From Nitrospira sp. (GTDB lineage: Bacteria; Nitrospirota; Nitrospiria; Nitrospirales; Nitrospiraceae): a DNA stretch of 13,585 nt. Shown one piece after another: positions 1 to 6,356 of the stretch. Both the position numbers and the translations under genes were made by a program. The notes below the pieces were generated by a model that was not told where the DNA came from, did no database searches, and saw only the letters and a list, made by a program, of their open reading frames with translations. The stretch's first letter is position 1; every line of letters starts with the position of its first letter. The stretch spans positions 1-13,585 of the forward strand of contig SWDL01000148.1 of the NCBI GenBank assembly GCA_005116795.1, given 5' to 3'.

Positions 1-834
1 GAGGGTTCGCGCCTCGGGCATGGCGGTTTCCAGATCTTTGATCCGTGTCTCATGGCTGGGGTGGGTCGACATGAACTCGGAGGGGGCCCCGCCTCCGCCC
101 GCCCCCATCCGCTCCCAGAGACGGACGGACTCTTCAGGCTCGTAGCCCGCCTGGGCTGCCAGCAGGAGGCCGATATAGTCGGCTTCCGACTCGTGCTTTC
201 GGCTGAACGGCAACAACAGGCCGACCTTGGCCCCCAACCCCAAGGCCTGCATCGCGGCCTGAGAAGCCAGCGGATCCATTCCGGACACGCCCAACAAGAC
301 TTGCGCCACCACCATTCCCCCTTGGGCCAACTGCCCCTGACTCATCCGTTCAGCCCCGTGCCGGGCCAAGGCATGGATCACTTCGTGGCCCATCACGGCC
401 GCCAGACCCGCTTCATTCTTGGCGAAGGGGAAGAGTCCGGTATACACGGCCATCTTCCCGCCGGGAAGAGCGAAGGCATTCGGCGTCCGGTCGTCCTTGA
501 TCACCACAACCTGCCACTCAAACCGCTTGGCTGATTCCGCATATTTCGACACCTTGGCCGCCGCGATGATTCGGGCCGCCACTCGGGTGACCGGTTCAAC
601 CTCTCGAGGGTCCTGCGAAATCTTGTTCCTCGGATCATTGAGGACTTCTTGAAAGGCCTGGATCCCCATCTGCTGTTCTTGTGATTCCGAGACGAGCAAG
701 ATCTGAGACCGATCCGTGTAGGGGTTCGTCGCGCAGCCGGCGCCGAGCGTCAGTAGCAGAATGATCAGATGAAACCATCGTCGCTCTCGAACTGGCACGC
801 CCATGCCCTGTCTCCACCCCGACCGGTTCCACAT
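1..834 (-). CDS. M48-family metalloprotease, lipoprotein (3' end outside window)
   Basis: Reading leftward from an ATG at 834 gives 278 codons with no stop before the window edge, so the C-terminus is missing. The N-terminus has a basic stretch (RERR, about residues 16-19), a hydrophobic core and a lipobox ending LGAG-Cys34, so export and lipid anchoring are expected. The zinc motif HEVIH is at residues 150-154, and the third ligand is probably Glu217 in ESEADYIG. This HExxH...ExxxD arrangement is that of M48 (Ste24/HtpX/BepA/LoiP-like) peptidases. Family members of this size act in the periplasm on misfolded or outer-membrane proteins; that role is inferred here. A THPSHETRI segment near residue 262 is the usual M48 His-Pro-rich region, so little should be missing. 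An alternative start at Met11 (804) would still leave a full signal peptide. It is divergent from the gene at 1158. Confidence 0.93.
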   Translation of the reverse strand, partial: MWNRSGWRQGMGVPVRERRWFHLIILLLTLGAGCATNPYTDRSQILLVSESQEQQMGIQAFQEVLNDPRNKISQDPREVEPVTRVAARIIAAAKVSKYAESAKRFEWQVVVIKDDRTPNAFALPGGKMAVYTGLFPFAKNEAGLAAVMGHEVIHALARHGAERMSQGQLAQGGMVVAQVLLGVSGMDPLASQAAMQALGLGAKVGLLLPFSRKHESEADYIGLLLAAQAGYEPEESVRLWERMGAGGGGAPSEFMSTHPSHETRIKDLETAMPEARTL

Positions 835-858
835 GACTCGCCCCGATCCCCTTGTCGG

Positions 859-887
859 ATTCTGCAGGACCCTCGACAAATGGTCAA
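859..887 (-). promoter_or_regulatory. Putative sigma-70 promoter for the M48 protease
   Basis: On the minus strand a TTGACC box (887-882) is followed after 17 bases by CAGAAT (864-859). Transcription would begin about 18 bases before the ATG at 834. The -35 box is good and the -10 box matches at four of six positions. The call rests on motif match and position only. Confidence 0.4.
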
Positions 888-1157
888 GCAGGAGGAGAGC
901 CTCACGGGAACCCGGCAACTCCTGTCTAGTGGATCGCCCCAAACAACTTACTCGCGCCCTCTCTCTGCCCGCAGTCTAGGCTATCTGACTGATTCAGAAG
1001 TCGGGAGTCAAGTCCAAGGAGTCAGGGTAAGGGCAGGTCTGGGTCTGGGTAAGGTCCTAAGAAGAGACGAGTCGGGCTCGTCGCTTCTCTTGTTGTCGCC
1101 GGGCGCATGTTCATGCTCTCACAAGCATCTAGCACCCACCGTAAAAGAACAGGTATG
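888..1157. other. Intergenic region with irregular direct repeats and a small hairpin
   Basis: About 270 bases between the protease promoter and the start chosen for the next gene. GGAGTCA occurs at 1004-1010 and 1018-1024, exactly two 7-base steps apart, and GGTCTG is doubled near 1036-1047. A hairpin pairs GACGAG (1066-1071) with CTCGTC (1077-1082) around a 5-base loop. No tRNA, small RNA or convincing coding sequence was seen. The short reading frames crossing it have no ribosome site or recognisable product. Confidence 0.5.
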
Positions 1158-1985
1158 ATGCCCGCGCGGAGTCCGAGGACACATCCATCCGTCACCAATA
1201 GGTTCGAACACGTGAAAATTCGACGTAAACCGCCGAAACCGGCCCAATCGGGCACGCCGCTCTATGTGGTGGGCTACTCTGGAGCCACGCCCAGTCCCGA
1301 GGAACTGCAATGTTGGTTTGACGTGGACTATGGCGGCCCGCTCAAATTGTTGACGGGCTCCTCCCCGCAGAAAGACCAGGCCGCCGGCTCTCTGCAGGCC
1401 ATGCACGGCCCCTGGCGCGCGCACTGTCAGATGGCCTGCGCTCCCGCCGAGGCTGCCCGATGGGCAGCGGGGTTGGAGTGGCGGCATGAGCGGGCCGCCA
1501 CCGTCACCCCCGTGAGCGCCGCGCCTCGCGATATCGTCGATGTCGTCCTCCTTGCCGCCCGGCTGGCCCGTGGGCTCAGCCTGCTGACGGGGGGTACCGC
1601 CTTCGATCTGCGGACGCAGACCTTTTTGAATCCCTCGGATTGGATCGATCGTCGATTGGAGCAGTTTGCCGCCGCCGATCACGTGACGGTGCGCCATGAC
1701 GAGACACCAGACGGCACACAGGAATGGTTCTTCACGCAGGGGCTGGCCAAGTTCGGTCTGAGTGAGATCGAATCCTTCCAGCCGCGCGGCCTGCCGGATC
1801 AGCCCGTGACTGAGCGTCTGACCGACATCGCACAGGAATTGATCCGGCTCGGCCAGGTTCCCACAGTCGGCACGGCGGTCGCCCTCCCGCTGCTCGACCT
1901 GTCGATTCAGGCCGTCCGTCACCGGACGGCGACCTACGCCGGGGCATCTCTCATTCTCCGGGAGATCACCTGGCGGGCCTTGTAA
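1158..1985 (+). CDS. Uncharacterised protein, about 275 residues
   Basis: I do not recognise this family with certainty. The frame opens at 1107, but the first 50 residues are basic and low in structure (RSPRTHPS). The ATG at 1158 has an AGG five bases upstream; a GTG at 1212 is another possible start, giving about 257 residues just ahead of the first folded-looking segment (PLYVVGYSG). No signal peptide or membrane span is visible. The middle (RDIVDVVLLAARLARGLSL) looks like a buried helix. A later segment, WFFTQGLAKFGLSEIESF, resembles a 'glycine-Leu-x-x-Phe-Gly-Leu' motif I associate with DUF2314/DUF4026/DUF4261-type proteins; this is a weak memory match. The long opposite-strand frame is judged a shadow because this strand shows the better helix-like hydrophobic pattern. 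It sits alone between a divergent protease and a downstream promoter. Confidence 0.6.
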   Translation: MPARSPRTHPSVTNRFEHVKIRRKPPKPAQSGTPLYVVGYSGATPSPEELQCWFDVDYGGPLKLLTGSSPQKDQAAGSLQAMHGPWRAHCQMACAPAEAARWAAGLEWRHERAATVTPVSAAPRDIVDVVLLAARLARGLSLLTGGTAFDLRTQTFLNPSDWIDRRLEQFAAADHVTVRHDETPDGTQEWFFTQGLAKFGLSEIESFQPRGLPDQPVTERLTDIAQELIRLGQVPTVGTAVALPLLDLSIQAVRHRTATYAGASLILREITWRAL

Positions 1986-2005
1986 GAACATTCGTCCGGA
2001 GCCAG

Positions 2006-2035
2006 TTGACAAACTTTTGAGCAACGTGGTACCAA
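2006..2035 (+). promoter_or_regulatory. Putative extended -10 sigma-70 promoter for the peroxiredoxin gene
   Basis: A perfect TTGACA (2006-2011) is followed after 18 bases by TACCAA (2030-2035), which is preceded by TG one base upstream, as in extended -10 promoters. The predicted start near 2042 leaves a leader of about 50 bases with a strong AAGGAGG ribosome site at 2081-2087. A TATACT at 2071-2076 would place the start inside the ribosome site and was not chosen. Confidence 0.5.
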
Positions 2036-2093
2036 AATCGGTTCCGGAGACACGTGTGGTGCTCACCATTTATACTTTAGAAGGAGGTCCCGA

Positions 2094-2564
2094 ATGTCGG
2101 ATATAGCTCCCGAGATCAAAGTCGGCGATACCGCCCCCGATTTCACGCTGAAGGATCAGGATCAGAAGGACGTGAAATTGGGCGAGTTTCGCGGGAAGAA
2201 AAACGTGGTGCTGGCGTTCTATCCCCTCGATTGGAGCCCGGTCTGCACGGGCGAGAACAAGTGCTTGACCGACGATTTCCCTCAGTTTCAATCGGCCAAT
2301 GCCGAGCTGTTCGGGATCAGCACCGACAGCTTTTTCTCGCACAAGGCCTGGGCCGATTCGCTGGACCTCAAGCATCGATTGCTGGCGGACTTCAATCGAG
2401 AGGTGGTCAAGAAGTACGGCCTCTACTTTGAACCGCTGAATTGCGGGAAGCGGGCAACCGTGATTGTGGACAAGAACGGCAAGGTGGCCTATGTCAAAGT
2501 GCAGGAAATCAAGGTGGCGCGAGAGGACAAGGACATCTTCGCGGCGCTGGCAAAATTAAGTTAA
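2094..2564 (+). CDS. Peroxiredoxin (AhpC/TSA superfamily, BCP/AhpE-like)
   Basis: A 156-residue cytosolic thiol peroxidase that should reduce hydrogen peroxide or organic hydroperoxides. The N-terminal VGDTAPDFTLKD is the usual entry to the thioredoxin-like fold. The catalytic block FYPLDWSPVCTGEN places the peroxidatic cysteine at Cys51 with Ser48 in the Thr/Ser-x-x-Cys position, and Arg120 fits the conserved active-site arginine. Further cysteines lie at 57 and 117. Cys57 is six residues after Cys51, whereas classical E. coli BCP has its resolving cysteine five residues after, so the resolving partner is uncertain. The length is normal for the family. The start is fixed by AAGGAGG six bases upstream. 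The neighbouring thioredoxin-like gene may supply the reductant. Confidence 0.93.
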   Translation: MSDIAPEIKVGDTAPDFTLKDQDQKDVKLGEFRGKKNVVLAFYPLDWSPVCTGENKCLTDDFPQFQSANAELFGISTDSFFSHKAWADSLDLKHRLLADFNREVVKKYGLYFEPLNCGKRATVIVDKNGKVAYVKVQEIKVAREDKDIFAALAKLS

Positions 2565-2574
2565 CCAGCGGTAG

Positions 2575-2615
2575 GGACTGAGTGCTGAGAGGGATATTCC
2601 TTTCAGCCTCAGTCC
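2575..2615 (+). repeat. Intergenic hairpin made of 7-base units (heptad element 1)
   Basis: GGACTGAG (2575-2582) pairs perfectly with CTCAGTCC (2608-2615). After one bulged T, GCTGA (2584-2588) pairs with TCAGC (2603-2607), and AGG/CCT extends the stem further. The left arm can be read as heptads GACTGAG-TGCTGAG and the right arm as TTTCAGC-CTCAGTC. There is no T-run, so it is a poor intrinsic terminator. It could attenuate transcription or stabilise the mRNA between the peroxiredoxin and thioredoxin genes. It resembles the elements at 11430-11525 and 12680-12768 in period and inverted layout. Confidence 0.65.
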
Positions 2616-2641
2616 GCAGTCTTCATTTCTGAGTCTTTCCG

Positions 2642-2974
2642 ATGAGCGGAACACTCGAAGACGTCAGTGACGCGAACTACAAGGAGTTCACGGACGCCCC
2701 GGCGTCGATCGTGGCGTACGGTCTAGCGACCTGCGAGCCCTGCAAAGCCTACGATCCCGTCCTCGAAGAGACGGCGGCCAAGTTTCCGAACGTCAAAGTC
2801 GGCAAGGCCAAGATGCACGTCCCCGGCCGGTGTCGTGAGATCAAGAGGACGCACTCGTTTGAAACCTACCCGACCACCCACCTGTTCTCAAAGGGCAAAC
2901 TGCTGCTCACACGCGAAGGCCAGATCGAGGCGGCCGAACTGGCCGCCTTGATCGCCGATCATCTCTCACCCTAG
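2642..2974 (+). CDS. Thioredoxin-like protein with CEPC active site
   Basis: A 110-residue cytosolic thioredoxin-fold protein. The redox motif is Cys31-Glu-Pro-Cys34 (canonical thioredoxin has CGPC), and the cis-proline loop is at Tyr76-Pro77-Thr78. An extra cysteine (Cys64) lies in PGRCREIKR. There is no signal peptide. Its position 77 bases after the peroxiredoxin suggests it shares the upstream promoter and may reduce that enzyme or another thiol partner. No clear ribosome site precedes the ATG. The stop codon TAG (2972-2974) is the first three bases of the IS1634-like element's terminal repeat, so the original 3' end has been replaced. The protein still ends in a normal-looking C-terminal helix (AALIADHL), so at most a few residues were probably lost or changed. 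Confidence 0.85.
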   Translation: MSGTLEDVSDANYKEFTDAPASIVAYGLATCEPCKAYDPVLEETAAKFPNVKVGKAKMHVPGRCREIKRTHSFETYPTTHLFSKGKLLLTREGQIEAAELAALIADHLSP

Positions 2975-2987
2975 GCTGAAGTTCCTC
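2972..2987 (+). repeat. Left terminal inverted repeat of the IS1634-like element
   Basis: TAGGCTGAAGTTCCTC matches the reverse complement of 4888-4903 (TAGACTGAAGTTCCCC) at 14 of 16 bases. The transposase stop codon begins within it, at 2986-2988 on the opposite strand, and the thioredoxin stop codon occupies its first three bases. Confidence 0.85.
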
Positions 2988-4776
2988 AACCAGAATCGCG
3001 CATTTCTCCTCTCGAATCCGACCATGAGCTGATTCTGCGCTGTTGTTGTTCTGGCGACACCGTGATGGCTTGGAGCCGTTCGAGGGCACGCGCCTGTTTG
3101 GGGGTCGCCGTGGTGACGATCTCGAAGCGCGGCGCATCGTCGCCACGGCCTCGGGGGCGGCCGGTGTGACGCCCCATGGGGCTGAGTTCGTCCGGCAAGG
3201 TGCGAAAGCTGTGTGTCGACGGGCCGTCTTCGAGGCGGCGCGTCGAGGCTTTGCGCTGCGCGGCCTGCGAGCGCTGCGCGGGTGTCACCGGATCGCGCGT
3301 GGCCTTCGCAGCGAGGTTCTCGTCGGCGAACAGCCACGCGCGCCACGCCTCGCGCATGTGCCACTCCACGTAATAGGCGAGCACGCACAGGAAGATGTGG
3401 GCACGCACGCGGTTTTCCGTGCGGTGGTGAATCGGGCGGATCTTCAGGTCTACCGTCTTGATCGTGCGAAACGCTCGCTCTACTTGGGCGAGCGCCTTGT
3501 AGGTGCGCACCAGTTCGGCGCTGTCCATCTCAGTGGGAGCAAGCGGGCTGCGAATCACGTACAGCCCATCGAGTGCCGCCTCCGCCGCCACCGAGGCGGC
3601 CAGCACCTGGTAGCTAAAGTTCTGCTCGCCGATGTTGAGTTCGATGTGCTTGGCCATCTTGAACTTGTGCAGCACCTTGCCCACACGCACCCCGATCTTG
3701 CCCGCTCCACGCAGTGCGCCGCGCTCGACCATCGCACGCACCCGCTCCAACTCCTCCTGTGTGGCCTCCAGCAGCGCCTGGCGCTTGTGCCCGCGCAGAC
3801 GCCCCAGCACCTCGTTGCGGCACGCCACCAGTCGCTCGCCCGGGTAATCCGGATGGGTGATCTCGAACAGGTTACGCGCGTCAAACAGCCCCAACTGTAG
3901 CGCCCCGCCTTCCACCAGTGCGCGAATCTGCGCGCTCTTCAGCGCCGTGATCCACGCCAGCCCCGCATGGGTGCGCCACGGCTCCACTGCCGCTTGGCTG
4001 ATCATCCCCCGGTCACCCACCAGCACCACCTGTTCGATCCCGAAGTCGCGCTTCAGACGCAGCACCTGCGGCAGCAGCGTCGAAGGGTCGCTGACGTTGC
4101 CCTCGTACACTGACACCGCCACCGGGCAGCCACGCCGGTCGGTGAGCAGGCCGTAGTTGACCTGTAGCTTGCCGCGTCTGCCGTCGCGGCTGTAGCCAAG
4201 CTTGGCCAGCGGGCAGCCACGGCCCTCCAAATAGCTCGACGATAGATCGTAGAGTGCCACCGCTCCCTCGCCCAGATGGCGAGCCGCCAACTTCTTCTCG
4301 ATCCCATCCTGGCGCTCGAGCAGCCAATCCATCGCTTGGTACAGATCATCCTCGTCCGCCCGTGCCACCCCGAACGGCGGCGCCAGCGTCGTGGTGTGCC
4401 ACCAGCGCGTGGTGGCGAGCTTGGTGCGTGGTGCGAGAAGGCGCGCGGCCACCAGCGCGCACACCAGATCGCGCTCTGGCTGCGCGCGGGCACTGAGCAA
4501 TCTGGCGAAGTCGAGCTTTTGCATGGCTACCGAAACGGCGTGCACATGGCCGTGCGGGAGAGACCGGATGACTTCGAACAATTCCCCGACTGGCCGCTGT
4601 GGCTCGCCACGCAGTACGGCGCGAATGGCGTCGATCTGCTCTTCGCTCAGCGTGGATAGGTTGGCCAACGTGCGTTTTCTCACGCACGAGCCGTCGCGGT
4701 AGGACTCGCGCAACAAGAACGTGGGGCGTGAATCGCGGTTCGGGACGACGTCGATGTGCATGGGCACACCGTACAT
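2986..4776 (-). CDS. IS1634-family transposase (DDE, IS4 superfamily)
   Basis: A 596-residue transposase that should bind the element's terminal repeats and catalyse cut-and-paste or similar movement. The N-terminus (VPNRDSRPTFLLRESYR, then RKRTLANLS) is the characteristic opening of this family. The catalytic triad is read as Asp177 (LYDLSSSYLEG), Asp255 (LVGDRGMIS) and Glu433 (LAQVERAFRTIK), in the spacing expected for an IS4-type RNase H fold with a large insertion before the Glu. The frame is open with all three acids present, so it may be active. Start choices are the ATG at 4776 or the ATG at 4761; neither has a strong ribosome site. The C-terminal 80 residues are basic and low in complexity. 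The stop codon overlaps the left terminal repeat. Confidence 0.92.
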   Translation of the reverse strand: MYGVPMHIDVVPNRDSRPTFLLRESYRDGSCVRKRTLANLSTLSEEQIDAIRAVLRGEPQRPVGELFEVIRSLPHGHVHAVSVAMQKLDFARLLSARAQPERDLVCALVAARLLAPRTKLATTRWWHTTTLAPPFGVARADEDDLYQAMDWLLERQDGIEKKLAARHLGEGAVALYDLSSSYLEGRGCPLAKLGYSRDGRRGKLQVNYGLLTDRRGCPVAVSVYEGNVSDPSTLLPQVLRLKRDFGIEQVVLVGDRGMISQAAVEPWRTHAGLAWITALKSAQIRALVEGGALQLGLFDARNLFEITHPDYPGERLVACRNEVLGRLRGHKRQALLEATQEELERVRAMVERGALRGAGKIGVRVGKVLHKFKMAKHIELNIGEQNFSYQVLAASVAAEAALDGLYVIRSPLAPTEMDSAELVRTYKALAQVERAFRTIKTVDLKIRPIHHRTENRVRAHIFLCVLAYYVEWHMREAWRAWLFADENLAAKATRDPVTPAQRSQAAQRKASTRRLEDGPSTHSFRTLPDELSPMGRHTGRPRGRGDDAPRFEIVTTATPKQARALERLQAITVSPEQQQRRISSWSDSRGEMRDSG

Positions 4777-4887
4777 AAGCCGCGCTTGAAAAGCAAGTAA
4801 TTACATGGCTACATAGTTCATTCGGATTCTCCCCAACAACCCCTTGTTCTCACTCGTAAAACGCGGCGCAAGAAGGCTTCGGAATGG

Positions 4888-4903
4888 GGGGAACTTCAGT
4901 CTA
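4888..4903 (-). repeat. Right terminal inverted repeat of the IS1634-like element
   Basis: GGGGAACTTCAGTCTA on the plus strand is the partner of 2972-2987. It lies 112 bases upstream of the transposase start. Immediately outside it begins truncated IS3-type coding sequence. Confidence 0.85.
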
Positions 4904-5220
4904 AAGCATCAAGGCCGAGAGCACCCCCTCCGTGCGTTGACGACGCCATGTCGTGAGGTTCGAGGCGTAGAGTCCTTCGGCGCGCAGCAGCGCCCCCAGG
5001 CTGCCCACTGCGGTACAGGCATCGGCCAATTTCAGGATGCGCAGCTTGTCCTCCGCCGTGAAGCGTCGCCGGGTCGGCGTGGCGACCACCTCGGGGTCTG
5101 GCGGGACGATCACGGCGGGTCGGGGGGAGGCGACTCTTGGGGGGACTCGTCCGCAGGCAGCGTCGTCACCCGCTGCGTTCCTTTAAATCCTCGACTGTCG
5201 TACTTCTTGTCCGCATGCAT
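4904..5220 (-). pseudogene. Truncated, frame-disrupted IS3-family transposase OrfA
   Basis: Two frames are involved. From the ATG at 5220 a 36-residue frame (MHADKKYDSRGF...) ends in TGA at 5110. A second frame starting at GTG 5113 reads PPDPEVVATPTRRRFTAEDK, a Trp-containing helix-turn-helix region (LTTWRRQR), and stops at 4901, inside the neighbouring terminal repeat. RRRFTAEDKLRIL...LTTWRRQR is typical of IS3 OrfA DNA-binding domains. The proline/cytosine-rich junction (CCCCCC run near 5119-5124) would join the frames if one base were added, so a single-base deletion is likely; a GTGA overlap of two real genes is the alternative. Without the rest of OrfA and OrfB it cannot transpose. Confidence 0.75.
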
Positions 5221-5279
5221 GATGGGTGCTTCTCCTCCGCCCGCTACTCTAATTGAAGAGAGGCAAACTGTCCCACTCA
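4904..5279 (-). mobile_element. IS3-family element remnant (one end and partial orfA only)
   Basis: The outer end is probably at 5279. Read on the minus strand, the sequence from there begins TGAGTGGGACAGTTTGCCTC, with the TG terminus usual for IS3-family ends. It is followed by a ribosome site (GGAGGAG near 5237-5231) and the start of an orfA-like gene. Everything after about codon 68 of the helix-turn-helix frame is missing, cut exactly where the IS1634-like repeat starts. No orfB or second end is present in the window. Confidence 0.75.
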
Positions 5280-5373
5280 TATTGGCACAGAGGGGTGCGG
5301 CGCGGTTGGCGTGGAGCGACATTGCGAGGGAGTCATGCTGATGTGCGTAGCGGGAAAACGGACGAGGCCAGAC

Positions 5374-5403
5374 AGACGACGGCTGCTGGGCCAGTCGTCG
5401 TCT
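5374..5403. repeat. 12-bp-stem hairpin
   Basis: AGACGACGGCTG (5374-5385) pairs with CAGTCGTCGTCT (5392-5403) with one G-T wobble and a 6-base loop. There is no T-run on either strand, so a standard terminator is unlikely. It is only 10 bases from a second hairpin. Confidence 0.7.
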
Positions 5404-5413
5404 GATCGGAGGG

Positions 5414-5435
5414 CCCCCGCTTTCTGAAGTGGGGG
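5414..5435. repeat. 9-bp-stem, 4-base-loop hairpin
   Basis: CCCCCGCTT (5414-5422) pairs with AAGTGGGGG (5427-5435) with one wobble around TCTG. Tight GC-rich hairpins of this form occur as REP sequences and at the ends of IS200/IS605-type elements. No transposase of that family is present, so the assignment stays open. Confidence 0.65.
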
Positions 5436-5527
5436 ATGGGGGGAGCCGCAGCGTTTGCCTGCTAGCTACAGCAGCGCGACGAACTCGCACCGGAACGGAG
5501 ACGCCGACCGCGACGGACTGAAAAGAC

Positions 5528-5662
5528 TCAACTTCCGGCAGACAGCGCTTTCGCAATCAGCGCCTGAGCCTCTCCTTGAATTCGCCGGAGGCGATCTTTG
5601 CCGCGGAAGGATTCGCGTAGGTTTGTACACATCCTCAGTGCCGGAGGGGCGGGGGCCGAAAC
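5528..5662 (-). pseudogene. pgm 3'-end remnant A
   Basis: Minus-strand translation recovers the last part of phosphoglucomutase: RPSGTEDVYK, then FRGKDRLRRIQGEAQALIAK, ending in its own TGA at 5528-5530. Two single-base deletions lie between DVYK and the FRG segment. It matches the intact gene end at 7429-7560 in order and orientation, but the downstream codons differ (for example ALSAGS instead of ALAEA), so it comes from a diverged pgm allele rather than a fresh duplication. The similarity begins within about 10 bases of the antitoxin stop codon at 5669. It has no start and cannot make an enzyme. Confidence 0.85.
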
Positions 5663-5668
5663 CCCGAG

Positions 5669-6004
5669 TTAGGCTGCGGCACCGGTGCCCCGTCCCAAGA
5701 CCCTTGCGATGTCACGAGGCCGCGCACCGAGCATCACCAGCCCACGCAACAGAAGATCGATCGACACCGTCCGGTCTGCCGCTTCCATCTTCGCCACACG
5801 GGACTGACTCGATCGCAGCCGTTTGGCAAGGGCAAGCTGCGAGAGGCCGTGGGCCTCGCGACGCGCCCGTAGTGCCTGACCCAAGTTCACCTTCATTTCC
5901 ACGAGGGAGGCTTCTTCAGGACTCAGCCCCAAGAAGGTGCTCGCCGTTCCGACTCGCCAGCCCTTCGCCTCAAGCCGCTTCTGCTTCACCTTGTTCATGT
6001 TCAC
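5669..6004 (-). CDS. higA: HigA-type antitoxin, XRE-family helix-turn-helix
   Basis: A 111-residue protein with a helix-turn-helix domain at about residues 41-92 (LGQALRARREAHGLSQLALA, then SSQSRVAKMEA), the XRE/Cro type. The segment GWRVGTASTFLGLSPEE before it is typical of antitoxins paired with RelE/HigB toxins of the Gp49-like family. It should neutralise the toxin encoded just upstream and repress the shared promoter. The ATG overlaps the toxin stop codon by four bases (6001-6004), so translation is coupled. The toxin-first order is the HigBA arrangement. The stop codon is followed almost at once by pgm-tail remnant A. Confidence 0.88.
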   Translation of the reverse strand: MNMNKVKQKRLEAKGWRVGTASTFLGLSPEEASLVEMKVNLGQALRARREAHGLSQLALAKRLRSSQSRVAKMEAADRTVSIDLLLRGLVMLGARPRDIARVLGRGTGAAA

Positions 6005-6348
6005 TCCTCCTCGCGCGCCGCCTGATCATAGGCGCGAAAACGCCGCTGAGCCCGCTGTATTACCTGCTGTGGAGTCGCCTGCGTTGTCTTGCTGAAGACC
6101 TCAGCGATCACGATGGCGTCGGAATCCATGCGGTACACAATGCGCCAGGTCGCTGTCTCATCAGGAATCCGCAGTTCGTGACAGCGCGGACCGATTGTGG
6201 GCATCGGCCGCGACTGCGGCATGCTCAACTTCTCTCCTCGTTGCAGGCGTCGCAGGAGCACGCCGGCTTCGAGTCGGGCCGCAGCCGAAAACGGTGGGCT
6301 CTTCACCTCTGCGTGCAACCAGACTAGCGGTTTGTCTGCCGGCCCCAT
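6001..6348 (-). CDS. higB: HigB/RelE-type toxin (phage Gp49-like family)
   Basis: About 115 residues from the ATG at 6348; a TTG lies one codon upstream. PLVWLHAEVKSPPFSAAAR, RPMPTIGPRCHELRI and TWRIVYRMDSDAIVIAEVF match the usual order of blocks in Gp49-like HigB/RelE toxins, which cleave mRNA on the ribosome. The conserved core arginines and the C-terminal basic helix (QRAQRRFRAYD) are present, so the protein looks intact. It is first in a two-gene unit with the antitoxin at 6004. The promoter described at 6357-6385 would start transcription at or next to the ATG, so the message may be leaderless. Confidence 0.88.
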   Translation of the reverse strand: MGPADKPLVWLHAEVKSPPFSAAARLEAGVLLRRLQRGEKLSMPQSRPMPTIGPRCHELRIPDETATWRIVYRMDSDAIVIAEVFSKTTQATPQQVIQRAQRRFRAYDQAAREEE

Positions 6349-6356
6349 CAACCGCC

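Larger units (their letters stand above)
2972..4903 (-). mobile_element. IS1634-family-like insertion sequence, apparently complete
   Basis: About 1.93 kb, bounded by imperfect inverted repeats at 2972-2987 and 4888-4903 and carrying one transposase gene read leftward. Size and transposase type fit IS1634 (IS4-related DDE elements). The flanks differ: thioredoxin coding sequence on the left, an IS3-family transposase fragment on the right. No target duplication is evident around the repeats, which suggests an adjacent deletion or recombination after insertion. Exact ends may vary by one to three bases because both sides share a TA next to the repeat. Confidence 0.85.
5280..5527. other. Non-coding segment between the IS3 end and pgm-tail remnant A
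   Basis: About 250 bases with no credible gene. It contains two strong hairpins (listed separately) in its centre. The left part (5280-5370) and right part (5440-5527) show no motif I recognise. It may be what originally lay beyond pgm before the accessory array formed, or the edge of a lost element. Confidence 0.5.

Noticed and set aside
1119..2069. Long minus-strand open frame (316 codons) opposite the uncharacterised gene
   Set aside because: It has no ribosome site and an unnatural composition rich in Arg, Gly and Pro; the plus-strand frame has the more protein-like pattern. It also covers the peroxiredoxin promoter.
2575..2640. Rho-independent terminator after the peroxiredoxin gene
   Set aside because: The stem is strong, but no T-run follows on the plus strand, and the heptad structure offers a better explanation.
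3043..3900. Plus-strand open frame (285 codons) inside the IS1634-like element
   Set aside because: It is antisense to the transposase and has no recognisable domain; a shadow of a GC-rich gene.
5110..5556. 148-codon minus frame starting upstream of the IS3 end
   Set aside because: Only the last 36 codons, from ATG 5220 with a ribosome site, look like IS3 orfA. The earlier part crosses the IS end and non-coding hairpins.
5455..6327. Plus-strand open frame (290 codons) across the pgm remnant and higBA
   Set aside because: It spans a pseudogene, a junction and two real minus-strand genes, so it cannot be a conserved protein.
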